This document shows, in pieces, positions 7,890-14,434 of a DNA stretch of 23,377 bases (the first letter of the stretch is position 1; every line of letters starts with the position of its first letter). Made by a program: the position numbers and the translations under genes. The DNA is from Candidatus Omnitrophota bacterium (GTDB lineage Bacteria; Omnitrophota; Gorgyraeia; Zapsychrales; Fredricksoniimonadaceae), in assembly GCA_016196515.1 (NCBI GenBank), contig JACPXN010000006.1:1-23377 (forward strand). Direction: 5' to 3'. The notes under the pieces are model-generated. The model had not been told where the DNA came from. It saw only the letters and a list, made by a program, of their open reading frames with translations, and did no database searches.

Positions 7890-8861
7890 CTACGTCAAAA
7901 TCTTCAACAATTTATAATATTCTTCCATATGACCGGGGGCGCGCCGGGTGGCGTCTTTGAGGTCAATGACATTGATCTCATCCTGCAAAAGCCCCACAGC
8001 TTTGCCGAAGATCCCGTTGACCAAAAGGTCCACCGCGGCAACACCCAAACGGGTGGACAATATCCTGTCCTGACCGCTGGGGGTGCCCCCGCGCTGGACA
8101 TGACCCAGAACAACATAACGGGTCTCAAGACCGGTTGCGTTGGTGATATTTTCGGCCACGACCTGGGCCTTGGCCACGCCTTCCGCCACAATGATGATCC
8201 AGCTGATCTTTCCCTTGGCGTTGCCCATGACGATGGCCTCGTGCATGGCCTCATAATCGAACGAACGTTCGGGGATGATCACATCTTCGGCCCCGGCGGC
8301 CAGCGCGACCTGCATGGCGATATAACCGCTTTGATTGCCCATGACCTCCACCACAAAAATACGTTCCATGCTCTGGGCCGTGTCGCGGATCTTGTCAATG
8401 GATTCCAAAGCGGTGTTGATGGCTGTGGAACAGCCGATGGTCTGGTCTGTGCCGTTGATGTCATTGTCAATGGTTCCGGGTAATCCTATCGTCGGAAAAC
8501 CCCATTGCTCATAAAGTTTGTTGGCTCCGATATAAGAGCCGTCCCCGCCGATGACGATCAAGGCGTCCATGCGGTGCTTGTGCAGGACCTCAACAGCCCT
8601 GGTCTTGCCTTCATCAGTGGCGAATTCCCTGGACCGCGCGGTCTTAAGGATGGTGCCGCCCCTGTTGATGATATTGGATACCGAGCGGTGGTTCATGGGC
8701 ACGATGTCCTCTTCCAAAAGTCCCTGATAGCCGCGCATGATGCCGGCAACCTCCAGCCCGTAATGCAAAGAACAGCGCACCACGCTGCGGACGGCCGCGT
8801 TCATACCGGGGCCGTCCCCGCCGGAAGTGAGAATACCGACTTTTTTGACTTTAACGGACAT
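7890..8861 (-). CDS. pfkA: ATP-dependent 6-phosphofructokinase
   Basis: It phosphorylates fructose-6-phosphate at the committed step of glycolysis. The 323-residue protein has TSGGDGPGMNAA (12-23) for ATP binding, GGDGS (105-109), and PGTIDNDINGTDQTIG with catalytic D132. C-terminal substrate contacts lie around GHVQRGGTPSGQDR. Glycine after GGD and the length argue for the ATP-dependent bacterial type rather than the pyrophosphate type. In MGNQSG (174-179) the arginine of the usual MGR motif is replaced by Asn176; this Arg contributes to catalysis in E. coli. It starts six bases after the ahcY stop with only a weak ribosome-binding site, and precedes the class II aldolase. Confidence 0.95.
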   Translation of the reverse strand: MSVKVKKVGILTSGGDGPGMNAAVRSVVRCSLHYGLEVAGIMRGYQGLLEEDIVPMNHRSVSNIINRGGTILKTARSREFATDEGKTRAVEVLHKHRMDALIVIGGDGSYIGANKLYEQWGFPTIGLPGTIDNDINGTDQTIGCSTAINTALESIDKIRDTAQSMERIFVVEVMGNQSGYIAMQVALAAGAEDVIIPERSFDYEAMHEAIVMGNAKGKISWIIIVAEGVAKAQVVAENITNATGLETRYVVLGHVQRGGTPSGQDRILSTRLGVAAVDLLVNGIFGKAVGLLQDEINVIDLKDATRRAPGHMEEYYKLLKILT

Positions 8862-8867
8862 GGTTCT

Positions 8868-10196
8868 TTAATAGCGGTAACGGTCGCTTTTGTAAGGGCC
8901 ATCGACCTTGACCCCGAGGTATTCCGCCTGCGCGGGGGTCAGAACTTCCAGACCAACGCCCACTTTTTCCAAATGCAGGCGGGCCACTCTCTCGTCGAGG
9001 TGTCTAGGCAGGGTATAAACCTTGTTCTCATATTGATGGGCGTTCTGCCACAATTCGATCTGGGCCAGCACCTGGTTGGTGAATGAACTGCTCATGACGA
9101 AAGACGGATGCCCCATGGCACAGCCCAGATTGACCAGACGGCCTTCGGCCAGAACGAGGATTTTTTTGCCGTCGGGATACGTGTATTCATCCACCTGCCC
9201 TTTGATCTGTACGCGCTTAATGTCTTTGCGGTTGTTCAGATACGCCACCTGGATCTCGGAATCAAAATGCCCGATATTGCAGACAATGGCCCCGCTTTTC
9301 ATGGCGTCCAGATGCTCGGCGCGGATCACGTCAACGCAGCCGGTGGCGGTGACGAAAATATCGCCGATCCTCGCGGCCTTGTCCATGGTCATGACCTGAT
9401 ATCCTTCCATGGCCGCCTGCAATGCACAAATAGGATCGATCTCGGTGACGATGACACGTCCGCCCAATCCCTTAAAGGATTGCACGCAGCCCTTGCCCAC
9501 GTCGCCGTAACCGGCCACGACACACACCTTGCCCGCGATCATGCGGTCGGTGGCGCGTTTGATGCCGTCGATCAAAGACTCGCGGCAGCCGTAAAGATTG
9601 TCAAATTTGGACTTGGTGACGGAATCATTGACGTTGATGGCCGGCACTTTCAACGTGCCCTTGTTCATCATTTCATACAAACGGTGCACGCCCGTGGTGG
9701 TTTCCTCGGAAAGCCCGCGGATGTTGTTTAAGTATTTCGGGAATTTCTCATGCACCATGAGCGTTAAGTCCCCGCCGTCGTCCAAAAGCATGTTGGGGCC
9801 TTTGCCGTCGGGCCAAAGAATGGTCTGCTCGACGCACCAGTCGTATTCTTTGAGCGTTTCGCCTTTCCACGCGAACACCGGGATGCCGCCAGCGGCCATG
9901 GCGGCCGCGGCATGGTCCTGGGTCGAAAAGATATTGCACGAAGACCAGCGCACCGCCGCGCCCAATTGAATGAGCGTCTCGATCAAGACCGCGGTCTCAA
10001 TGGTCATGTGGATACATCCGGTGATGCGGGCCCCTTTGAGCGGTTGTTTGTTTGAAAATTCTTTACGCAGGGCCATCAAACCGGGCATTTCGGTCTCGGC
10101 GATGCGGATCTCTTTACGCCCCCACTGGGCCAAGGCAATGTCCTTGACCTTATGGTCCTGTCCCGCCGACGGCGAGACGATTTTAGCGGTTGTCAT
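8868..10196 (-). CDS. ahcY: S-adenosyl-L-homocysteine hydrolase
   Basis: It splits S-adenosylhomocysteine to adenosine and homocysteine, relieving product inhibition of methyltransferases. The 442-residue protein shows ITGCIHMTIETAVLIETL, SSCNIFSTQDHAAAAMA, and NVNDSVTKSKFDNLYGCRES with the catalytic Lys. The NAD site is VVAGYGDVGKG, then GHFDSEIQV and the C-terminal SDRYRY. The N-terminal PSAGQ (residues 9-13), immediately before the conserved core, is encoded by a GC-rich palindromic repeat and matches the peptide in the exported protein at 1735-2136. The start lies one base after the metK stop, so SAM synthesis and SAH recycling are coupled. Confidence 0.98.
   Translation of the reverse strand: MTTAKIVSPSAGQDHKVKDIALAQWGRKEIRIAETEMPGLMALRKEFSNKQPLKGARITGCIHMTIETAVLIETLIQLGAAVRWSSCNIFSTQDHAAAAMAAGGIPVFAWKGETLKEYDWCVEQTILWPDGKGPNMLLDDGGDLTLMVHEKFPKYLNNIRGLSEETTTGVHRLYEMMNKGTLKVPAINVNDSVTKSKFDNLYGCRESLIDGIKRATDRMIAGKVCVVAGYGDVGKGCVQSFKGLGGRVIVTEIDPICALQAAMEGYQVMTMDKAARIGDIFVTATGCVDVIRAEHLDAMKSGAIVCNIGHFDSEIQVAYLNNRKDIKRVQIKGQVDEYTYPDGKKILVLAEGRLVNLGCAMGHPSFVMSSSFTNQVLAQIELWQNAHQYENKVYTLPRHLDERVARLHLEKVGVGLEVLTPAQAEYLGVKVDGPYKSDRYRY
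10160..10178. repeat. GC-rich palindromic repeat at the 5' end of ahcY
   Basis: GTCCCGCC and GGCGAGAC flank GAC with seven of eight pairs matching. The core GCCGACGGC equals that at 2020-2036, and the 12 bases CCTGTCCCGCCG recur in the rpsB leader (19114-19125). It encodes S-P-S-A-G-Q in the variable N-terminal tail of AhcY. Confidence 0.65.
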
Positions 10197-10197
10197 A

Positions 10198-11349
10198 TCA
10201 AGCGTCCTTCTTTAACGCCGCGGCCTTGTCGGTCCTCTCCCAGGAGAAGCCGGGACGGCCGAAATGACCGTAGGACGCGGTCTTGAGATAAATAGGTCTG
10301 CGCAGATCCAGGGTCTGGATGATGCCGCGCGGGGACAGGTCGAAATGTTTGCGCACCAGGCCCACCAGACGCTGTTCGGAAATTTTACCCGTCCCATAGG
10401 TGTCCGCCATGACGGACACCGGCTGGGGAAAACCAATGGCGTAACCGACCTGCAAAAGGCATTTTTCCGCCAAACCGGCCGCAACGATATTTTTGGTGAT
10501 ATAGCGGGCCATGTACGCGGCGGAACGGTCCACCTTGGTCGGGTCTTTGCCGGAAAAAGCGCCGCCGCCATGGGGCACAACACCGCCATACGTATCCACG
10601 ATGATCTTGCGGCCCGTGACACCGGTGTCGGACTGCGGCCCGCCCAAGACGAACTTTCCCGTCTCATTGACGTAAAATTTGGTCTTTTTGTCGATCATCT
10701 TGCCGACGACCGGGTATGCCACGGTCCTGATGATCTCCTGCTTGGCCTTTTGGGTGATGCGTTTCCCGCTTTTATCAAGGATGTCCTGTGTGTGCTGGCA
10801 TGCCAAAACAACGGCGTCCACGCGCAAGGGCCTGTCGTCTTCGTATTCAATGGTGACCTGGCTTTTGCAATCCGGGCCCAGATATCTCAAAATACCGTTC
10901 TTGCGGACATGCTCCACGCGCTGGACCAGACGATGCGCCAGCATGATGGGCAAAGGCATCAATTCCGGCGTCTCATGGCAGGCATAACCGAACATAATAC
11001 CCTGGTCGCCCGCGCCCCCGGCATCCACGCCCTGGGAAATGTCCGGCGACTGTTTATTGATGGCGTTGAGGATCGAGCAGGTATTGGCGTCAAACCCGTA
11101 TTTCGGATGATTGTAGCCGATGTCCAAAAGGGTTCGGCGCACAAGTTGATGCACGTCCACGTAGGTGGTCGTGGTGATCTCACCGCCCACAATGACCTGC
11201 CCCATGGAGCAGAACGTCTCGCAGGCAACACGGCCTTTGGGGTCGTCCTTGAGCACCGCGTCCAAAACAGCGTCGGAAATCTGATCACAGACCTTGTCCG
11301 GATGGCCGTTGCCGACCGATTCAGAAGTGAATAAAAAACATCCTTTCAC
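10198..11349 (-). CDS. metK: S-adenosylmethionine synthetase
   Basis: It makes S-adenosylmethionine from ATP and methionine. The 383-residue protein begins at GTG (11349), preceded by AGGAGG six to seven bases upstream. Motifs in order are FTSESVGNGHPDK (the usual SEG is GNG here), ACETFCSMGQVIVGGE, GFDANTCSIL, QSPDISQGVDAGGAGDQGIMFGYA with a shortened active-site loop, DAKSQV-like PDCKSQVTIEY, GRKIIVDTYGG, GGGAFSGKDPTKVDRSAAYMARY, and FGRPGFSWERTDKA near the end. It is the first gene of the nine-gene minus-strand run ending at 1735. The upstream gap holds a repeat element and no convincing promoter hexamers. Confidence 0.97.
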   Translation of the reverse strand: MKGCFLFTSESVGNGHPDKVCDQISDAVLDAVLKDDPKGRVACETFCSMGQVIVGGEITTTTYVDVHQLVRRTLLDIGYNHPKYGFDANTCSILNAINKQSPDISQGVDAGGAGDQGIMFGYACHETPELMPLPIMLAHRLVQRVEHVRKNGILRYLGPDCKSQVTIEYEDDRPLRVDAVVLACQHTQDILDKSGKRITQKAKQEIIRTVAYPVVGKMIDKKTKFYVNETGKFVLGGPQSDTGVTGRKIIVDTYGGVVPHGGGAFSGKDPTKVDRSAAYMARYITKNIVAAGLAEKCLLQVGYAIGFPQPVSVMADTYGTGKISEQRLVGLVRKHFDLSPRGIIQTLDLRRPIYLKTASYGHFGRPGFSWERTDKAAALKKDA

Positions 11350-11368
11350 GCCTACCTCCTATAGTATA

Positions 11369-11450
11369 ATCCCGCTTCGCGGGATAAATTCGGCCGAACA
11401 ACTTACGCCTGCCTGCCGGCAGGCAGGTCGCTAACGCTTCCGTAAGTTGT
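11369..11450. repeat. Composite hairpin element, copy 1 (left of the nucleotidyltransferase)
   Basis: The element starts with ATCCCGC/GCGGGAT around TTC (11369-11385), followed by AAATTCG. A nested structure comes next. Outer arms ACAACTTACG (11398-11407) and CGTAAGTTGT (11441-11450) are perfectly complementary over ten bases. Between them sits a perfect 20-base palindrome (11408-11427) made of CCTGCCTGCC and its complement, plus 13 further bases. The segment 11372-11407 matches the reverse complement of 12276-12311 at 31 of 36 positions. The palindrome is the same family as the one inside pilD. It could act in RNA as a processing or termination structure downstream of the nucleotidyltransferase gene, but no U-run follows. 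Confidence 0.8.
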
Positions 11451-11454
11451 GGCC

Positions 11455-12228
11455 TCATTTAAAGTGCTGTTGTGCGTCGTTGAGGGATTCAACGCTTCCG
11501 ATATCATACCATTTTCCCGAAAATTGAAAACCATAAACATTCTTCTTTTCCGCCAGCCACTGGATATAACTGCCCGCCGCATCCAAAGCGTTGCTCTGGA
11601 CCCTGTATTCCTCGATCAAGGTCAGGGTCGGACGCGGGAAATAGTACACACACGTGGCGATCAGGGTGGACAGAGGCTTCTCGGGCTTTTCCTGGAACAA
11701 GGTCACCCGGCCTTGGGCATCCAGACTGCAGACGCCGAATTTGGAAGCGGCCCTGATGTCGCCGATATCGTAAAGCCCTACACTTATTGCCGGCGCTTTG
11801 GCGCGGGCGAATGACAGAAACGGTGTCATCTCCTGGTCAAAAAGATTGTCTCCTCCAACGATCAGCCAATCATCGTGGACACGTTCCCTGCTCCAGACAA
11901 AATGAATGTCTCCCACCGACCCCAGGCGCTCCTCGGGAGTGTCAGTGCCGTCATTGACGACGCGGATCGGCACGCCGGCATGGGCCCGCCCCGCCGCAGG
12001 CCCCGCCATAGGCGGGGCAGGCGGGGTTTTGGCCCAGCGGGTGAAGTGGCCGTAAAATTTATGGTTGGTGACAACAACGATCTCACTTAAGCCCTCGGCC
12101 GTACGCAGACGTTCCACCACATGGTCGATGAGGGCCTTGCCGGCAACGGTCAACAGCGGTTTGGGCGTATCCTTGGCCACCGCCGCCAGACGCACACCGT
12201 AACCTGCCGCTAATATTAGTGCTTTCAT
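11455..12228 (-). CDS. Sugar-1-phosphate nucleotidyltransferase
   Basis: This protein of about 257 residues is a GT-A fold NTP transferase, making an activated nucleotide sugar from a sugar-1-phosphate. It shows MKALILAAGYGVRL with TPKPLL (Lys near 23), VLNDGT-like VVNDGTDTPEERLGSVGDI, and the metal-binding VGGDNLFD (124-131). The later segments are QEKPEKP, YYFPRP and KWYDIGS. It resembles glucose-1-phosphate thymidylyltransferase relatives; the nucleotide and sugar cannot be assigned. ATG at 12228 is preferred over GTG at 12240 because it begins the family N-terminus, though no ribosome-binding site precedes it. Residues about 69-84 (PPAPPMAGPAAGRAHA) form an insertion in a variable loop and are encoded by a double palindrome. 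The gene is bracketed by inverted composite repeats. Confidence 0.9.
   Translation of the reverse strand: MKALILAAGYGVRLAAVAKDTPKPLLTVAGKALIDHVVERLRTAEGLSEIVVVTNHKFYGHFTRWAKTPPAPPMAGPAAGRAHAGVPIRVVNDGTDTPEERLGSVGDIHFVWSRERVHDDWLIVGGDNLFDQEMTPFLSFARAKAPAISVGLYDIGDIRAASKFGVCSLDAQGRVTLFQEKPEKPLSTLIATCVYYFPRPTLTLIEEYRVQSNALDAAGSYIQWLAEKKNVYGFQFSGKWYDIGSVESLNDAQQHFK
11989..12026. repeat. Double nested palindrome inside the nucleotidyltransferase gene
   Basis: An inner pair CCCCGCC/GGCGGGG around ATA (12001-12017) sits within a second identical pair (11989-11995 and 12020-12026). It encodes the Pro/Ala/Gly-rich insertion between the HFTRWAK and PIRVVNDGT segments. The inner pair is the same family as 2020-2036. 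Confidence 0.75.
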
Positions 12229-12238
12229 AAATGAGCAC

Positions 12239-12341
12239 ACAAGTTATGGAGTCCCGACCGAAGCGTCGGGACGAACATAACTTGTTTGTGCGAATTTATC
12301 CCGCGAAGCGGCCAAATGAAAATTTTGCCGCGTAGCGGGAT
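12239..12341. repeat. Composite hairpin element, copy 2 (right of the nucleotidyltransferase, inverted)
   Basis: Outer arms ACAAGTTATG (12239-12248) and CATAACTTGT (12276-12285) are perfectly complementary over ten bases. They enclose a GTCCCGAC/GTCGGGAC hairpin with a six-base loop (12251-12272). A 15-base-arm hairpin with 13 pairs follows (12298-12312 with 12327-12341). Read on the minus strand, the order is hairpin, AAATTCG, spacer, outer arm, inner palindrome, outer arm. This is the same order as copy 1 at 11369-11450. It fills most of the 118-base gap between ptsI and the nucleotidyltransferase start. Confidence 0.8.
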
Positions 12342-12346
12342 CTCCT

Positions 12347-14095
12347 TTACAATAAATGCGGCAACAATTTATTCAACTGCACCGTGACGTACTCTTCCAC
12401 TTCCTGGCCCGTCAGCATCTGCATGGCCTCCTCGGCGACGCGCTGGGCATCACTGAATTTCAACGACCGCACCATTTTTTTGACGGTCAGGACGCTGGAG
12501 GGCGACATGCTCAACTCATCGAGCCCCATGCCCAGCAATAACAGCGCCAGCGCCGGGTCAGAGGCCATCTCGCCGCACAAGCCCACGGGAATGCCTTCTT
12601 TATGGCCTTCGTCAACGGTCCTTTGGATCATGCGCAGCAGGGCCGGATGCGACGGTTCGTACAAATGCGCGGTCTTCTCGTTGACGCGGTCCACGGCCAG
12701 CGTGTACTGGATCAGGTCATTGGTGCCGATGCTGAAAAAATCCGCTTCCTTGGCCAAAGCGTCAGCGGTCATCACCGCGGAAGGCACTTCGATCATGACC
12801 CCGACCTTGATCTGATCGTCGAAAAGGATCCGTCCCTCGCGCAGGGACCGCCTGACATCCCCAAGAATAGCGTTGGCCTGGCGCAATTCGCTTAAACCCG
12901 AGATCATCGGATACATCATCTGGATACGGCCGTGCACCGAGGCGCGTAAAATGGCCCGCAGCTGCGTCGTAAAAATATCCTGGCGTTCCAGGCAAAACCG
13001 TATGGCACGGCATCCTAAAAACGGCGACATGTCCTTGGGGACCTGGACGCTCGAGATGAACTTGTCCCCTCCGATATCCAGAGTGCGGATGGTCACCGGA
13101 AACGGTGCCACGGCCTCGGCCACCCGGCGATAAGCCTCGTACTGCTCGTCTTCTCCCGGCAGGTCCAGCCGGTTCATGTACAAAAATTCCGTCCTGTAAA
13201 GCCCGATCCCCTCGGCCCCAAACTTACGGACATTGTCGGTTTCCCGCGAAAGTTCCAGGTTGGCCAAAATGGACACGCGTTTTCCGTCCATGGTCTGGGC
13301 CGGCAGGTCCCTGAGATCCTCGAGTTTTTCCAAAGACGCGTGGATCTTGCTTTGCTCTTTGGTGTACAGTTCCCTGGTCGGCTGGATGGGATTGATGATG
13401 ATGAGCCCCTTTTTCCCGTCAACGATCAAAAAGTCGCCGTTGCTGACCCGGAGCGTGGCGTCCTTGAGGCCCACGACCGCCGGGACCCTCAAAGACTTGG
13501 CGATGATGGCCGTGTGCGACGTACGCCCGCCGATGTCGGTGACAAAAGCGATGATCTTCTGGTGATACATGCCTACCGCATCCGACGGGGAAATATCATG
13601 GGCCACGATGATAGAATCCTGCTGGAGCAAGTCAAGATCATGCCATTTGTCCTCTTGTGTCAGGAATTTCAATATCCGCCTGGCAATGTCGTTGACGTCG
13701 GCGGCGCGTTCACGCAAATACTCGTCCTGGATCTTCGAGAGCGCGGCCATGTACTGTTTGATGACGTTGAAAAAAACATATTCAGCGGCTTGCTGATGCC
13801 GGCGTATGCCGGAAGTCACCTGCCCGAGCAGCGTCGGGTCTTCCAGGACCATCAAATGCGCGTCCAGGATACGTGCCTGCTCGGGGCCGATGTTGCGCAC
13901 GATCTCTTCTTTAAGAACATTGATTTCCAAGCGGGCCTGACCAATGGCTTCCTCGAAACGGGCGATCTCACAATCCGCCTCTTCGGGCATGATCGTGCGT
14001 TTGGGAACGATGAATTCCTGTTTGTCAAGGATGAAGGCCGGGCCGTAAGCAATGCCGCCGGCCGCGGGAACGCCTTTGAGGACCAGTTCGCTCAT
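12347..14095 (-). CDS. ptsI: Phosphoenolpyruvate-protein phosphotransferase (PTS enzyme I)
   Basis: EI takes phosphate from phosphoenolpyruvate and passes it to HPr. The 582-residue protein has the full domain order: an N-terminal helical HPr-binding domain with GVPAAGGIAYGPA, the swivelling His domain with IGGRTSHTAIIAKS (active-site His194), and the C-terminal PEP-binding barrel. The barrel shows GIGLYRTEFLYM, DIGGDKF, MYPMISG, VGVMIEVPSAV, FFSIGTNDLIQYTLAVDR and GLCGEMASDP with the conserved Cys. All catalytic motifs look intact, so it should be active. Its start overlaps the HPr stop (ATGA, 14092-14095). Around SGIRRHQQ (96-102) the DNA forms an imperfect palindrome near 13796-13813. Confidence 0.98.
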   Translation of the reverse strand: MSELVLKGVPAAGGIAYGPAFILDKQEFIVPKRTIMPEEADCEIARFEEAIGQARLEINVLKEEIVRNIGPEQARILDAHLMVLEDPTLLGQVTSGIRRHQQAAEYVFFNVIKQYMAALSKIQDEYLRERAADVNDIARRILKFLTQEDKWHDLDLLQQDSIIVAHDISPSDAVGMYHQKIIAFVTDIGGRTSHTAIIAKSLRVPAVVGLKDATLRVSNGDFLIVDGKKGLIIINPIQPTRELYTKEQSKIHASLEKLEDLRDLPAQTMDGKRVSILANLELSRETDNVRKFGAEGIGLYRTEFLYMNRLDLPGEDEQYEAYRRVAEAVAPFPVTIRTLDIGGDKFISSVQVPKDMSPFLGCRAIRFCLERQDIFTTQLRAILRASVHGRIQMMYPMISGLSELRQANAILGDVRRSLREGRILFDDQIKVGVMIEVPSAVMTADALAKEADFFSIGTNDLIQYTLAVDRVNEKTAHLYEPSHPALLRMIQRTVDEGHKEGIPVGLCGEMASDPALALLLLGMGLDELSMSPSSVLTVKKMVRSLKFSDAQRVAEEAMQMLTGQEVEEYVTVQLNKLLPHLL

Positions 14096-14370
14096 GGGGT
14101 CAGGTCCTCTTCCTGTTTGGCAAAAAATTCTTCGATGGCATCCGCGGCCCGTTGGGCATCTTCACCGTCAATGGTGACCCGCAGGGGCGTCTTGTACTGG
14201 GCACCGAGCATCAAAAGCGCCATGATGGATTTCCCGTTGATCTGTTCCTCACCCTTGGCGATGGTTACGGCCACGTCGAATTTGTCCGCCATCTGGACGA
14301 ACAACACCGCCGGGCGGGCATGGAGCCCTTTTTTATTCATGACAACGATATCTTTTTCGATTTTAGACAT
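14092..14370 (-). CDS. ptsH: Phosphocarrier protein HPr
   Basis: This 92-residue phosphocarrier has GLHARPA with the EI-phosphorylated His17, and NGKSIMALLML with Ser48, which corresponds to the regulatory Ser46 that HPr kinase phosphorylates in Gram-positives and some other bacteria. Both sites being present suggests regulation as well as transfer. The C-terminus EEDLTP is slightly extended. No ribosome-binding site is evident before the ATG; the upstream gap to yvcK holds twin hairpins. It is followed by ptsI with a four-base overlap. Whether it serves sugar transport or only regulation cannot be told here, as no permease gene is present. Confidence 0.96.
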   Translation of the reverse strand: MSKIEKDIVVMNKKGLHARPAVLFVQMADKFDVAVTIAKGEEQINGKSIMALLMLGAQYKTPLRVTIDGEDAQRAADAIEEFFAKQEEDLTP

Positions 14371-14384
14371 ATATTGATGTGTAC

Positions 14385-14434
14385 GGGCGAATCTTGTATT
14401 CGCCCTATCATTCGGGCGATCACAAGGATCGCCC
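14385..14434. repeat. Twin hairpins between yvcK and ptsH
   Basis: GGGCGAAT/ATTCGCCC with a five-base loop (14385-14405) is followed by GGGCGATC/GATCGCCC with a five-base loop (14414-14434), ending at the yvcK stop codon. The two stems share GGGCGA, so this looks like a tandem REP-type repeat. It makes up most of the 64-base gap. In RNA it could protect the upstream message or lower readthrough into ptsH. Confidence 0.8.

Noticed and set aside
11363..11368. TATACT on the minus strand just before metK as a promoter
   Set aside because: The start site would fall inside the AGGAGG ribosome-binding site, and no upstream hexamer matches at the right distance; the 17-base spacer is the hairpin itself.
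11408..11427. Origin, operator or restriction-modification site based on the perfect palindrome
   Set aside because: The same palindrome occurs inside the pilD coding frame, which points to a dispersed repeat rather than a single-locus operator.
12298..12341. Intrinsic terminator for ptsI
   Set aside because: The stem is strong, but the minus-strand sequence after it is ATAAATTCG, with no U-run; it is better explained as part of the composite repeat.
11350..12346. Insertion sequence or transposon around the nucleotidyltransferase
   Set aside because: No transposase or recombinase is encoded and no target duplication was seen, so a mobile-element call is not supported; it is kept as a finding only.
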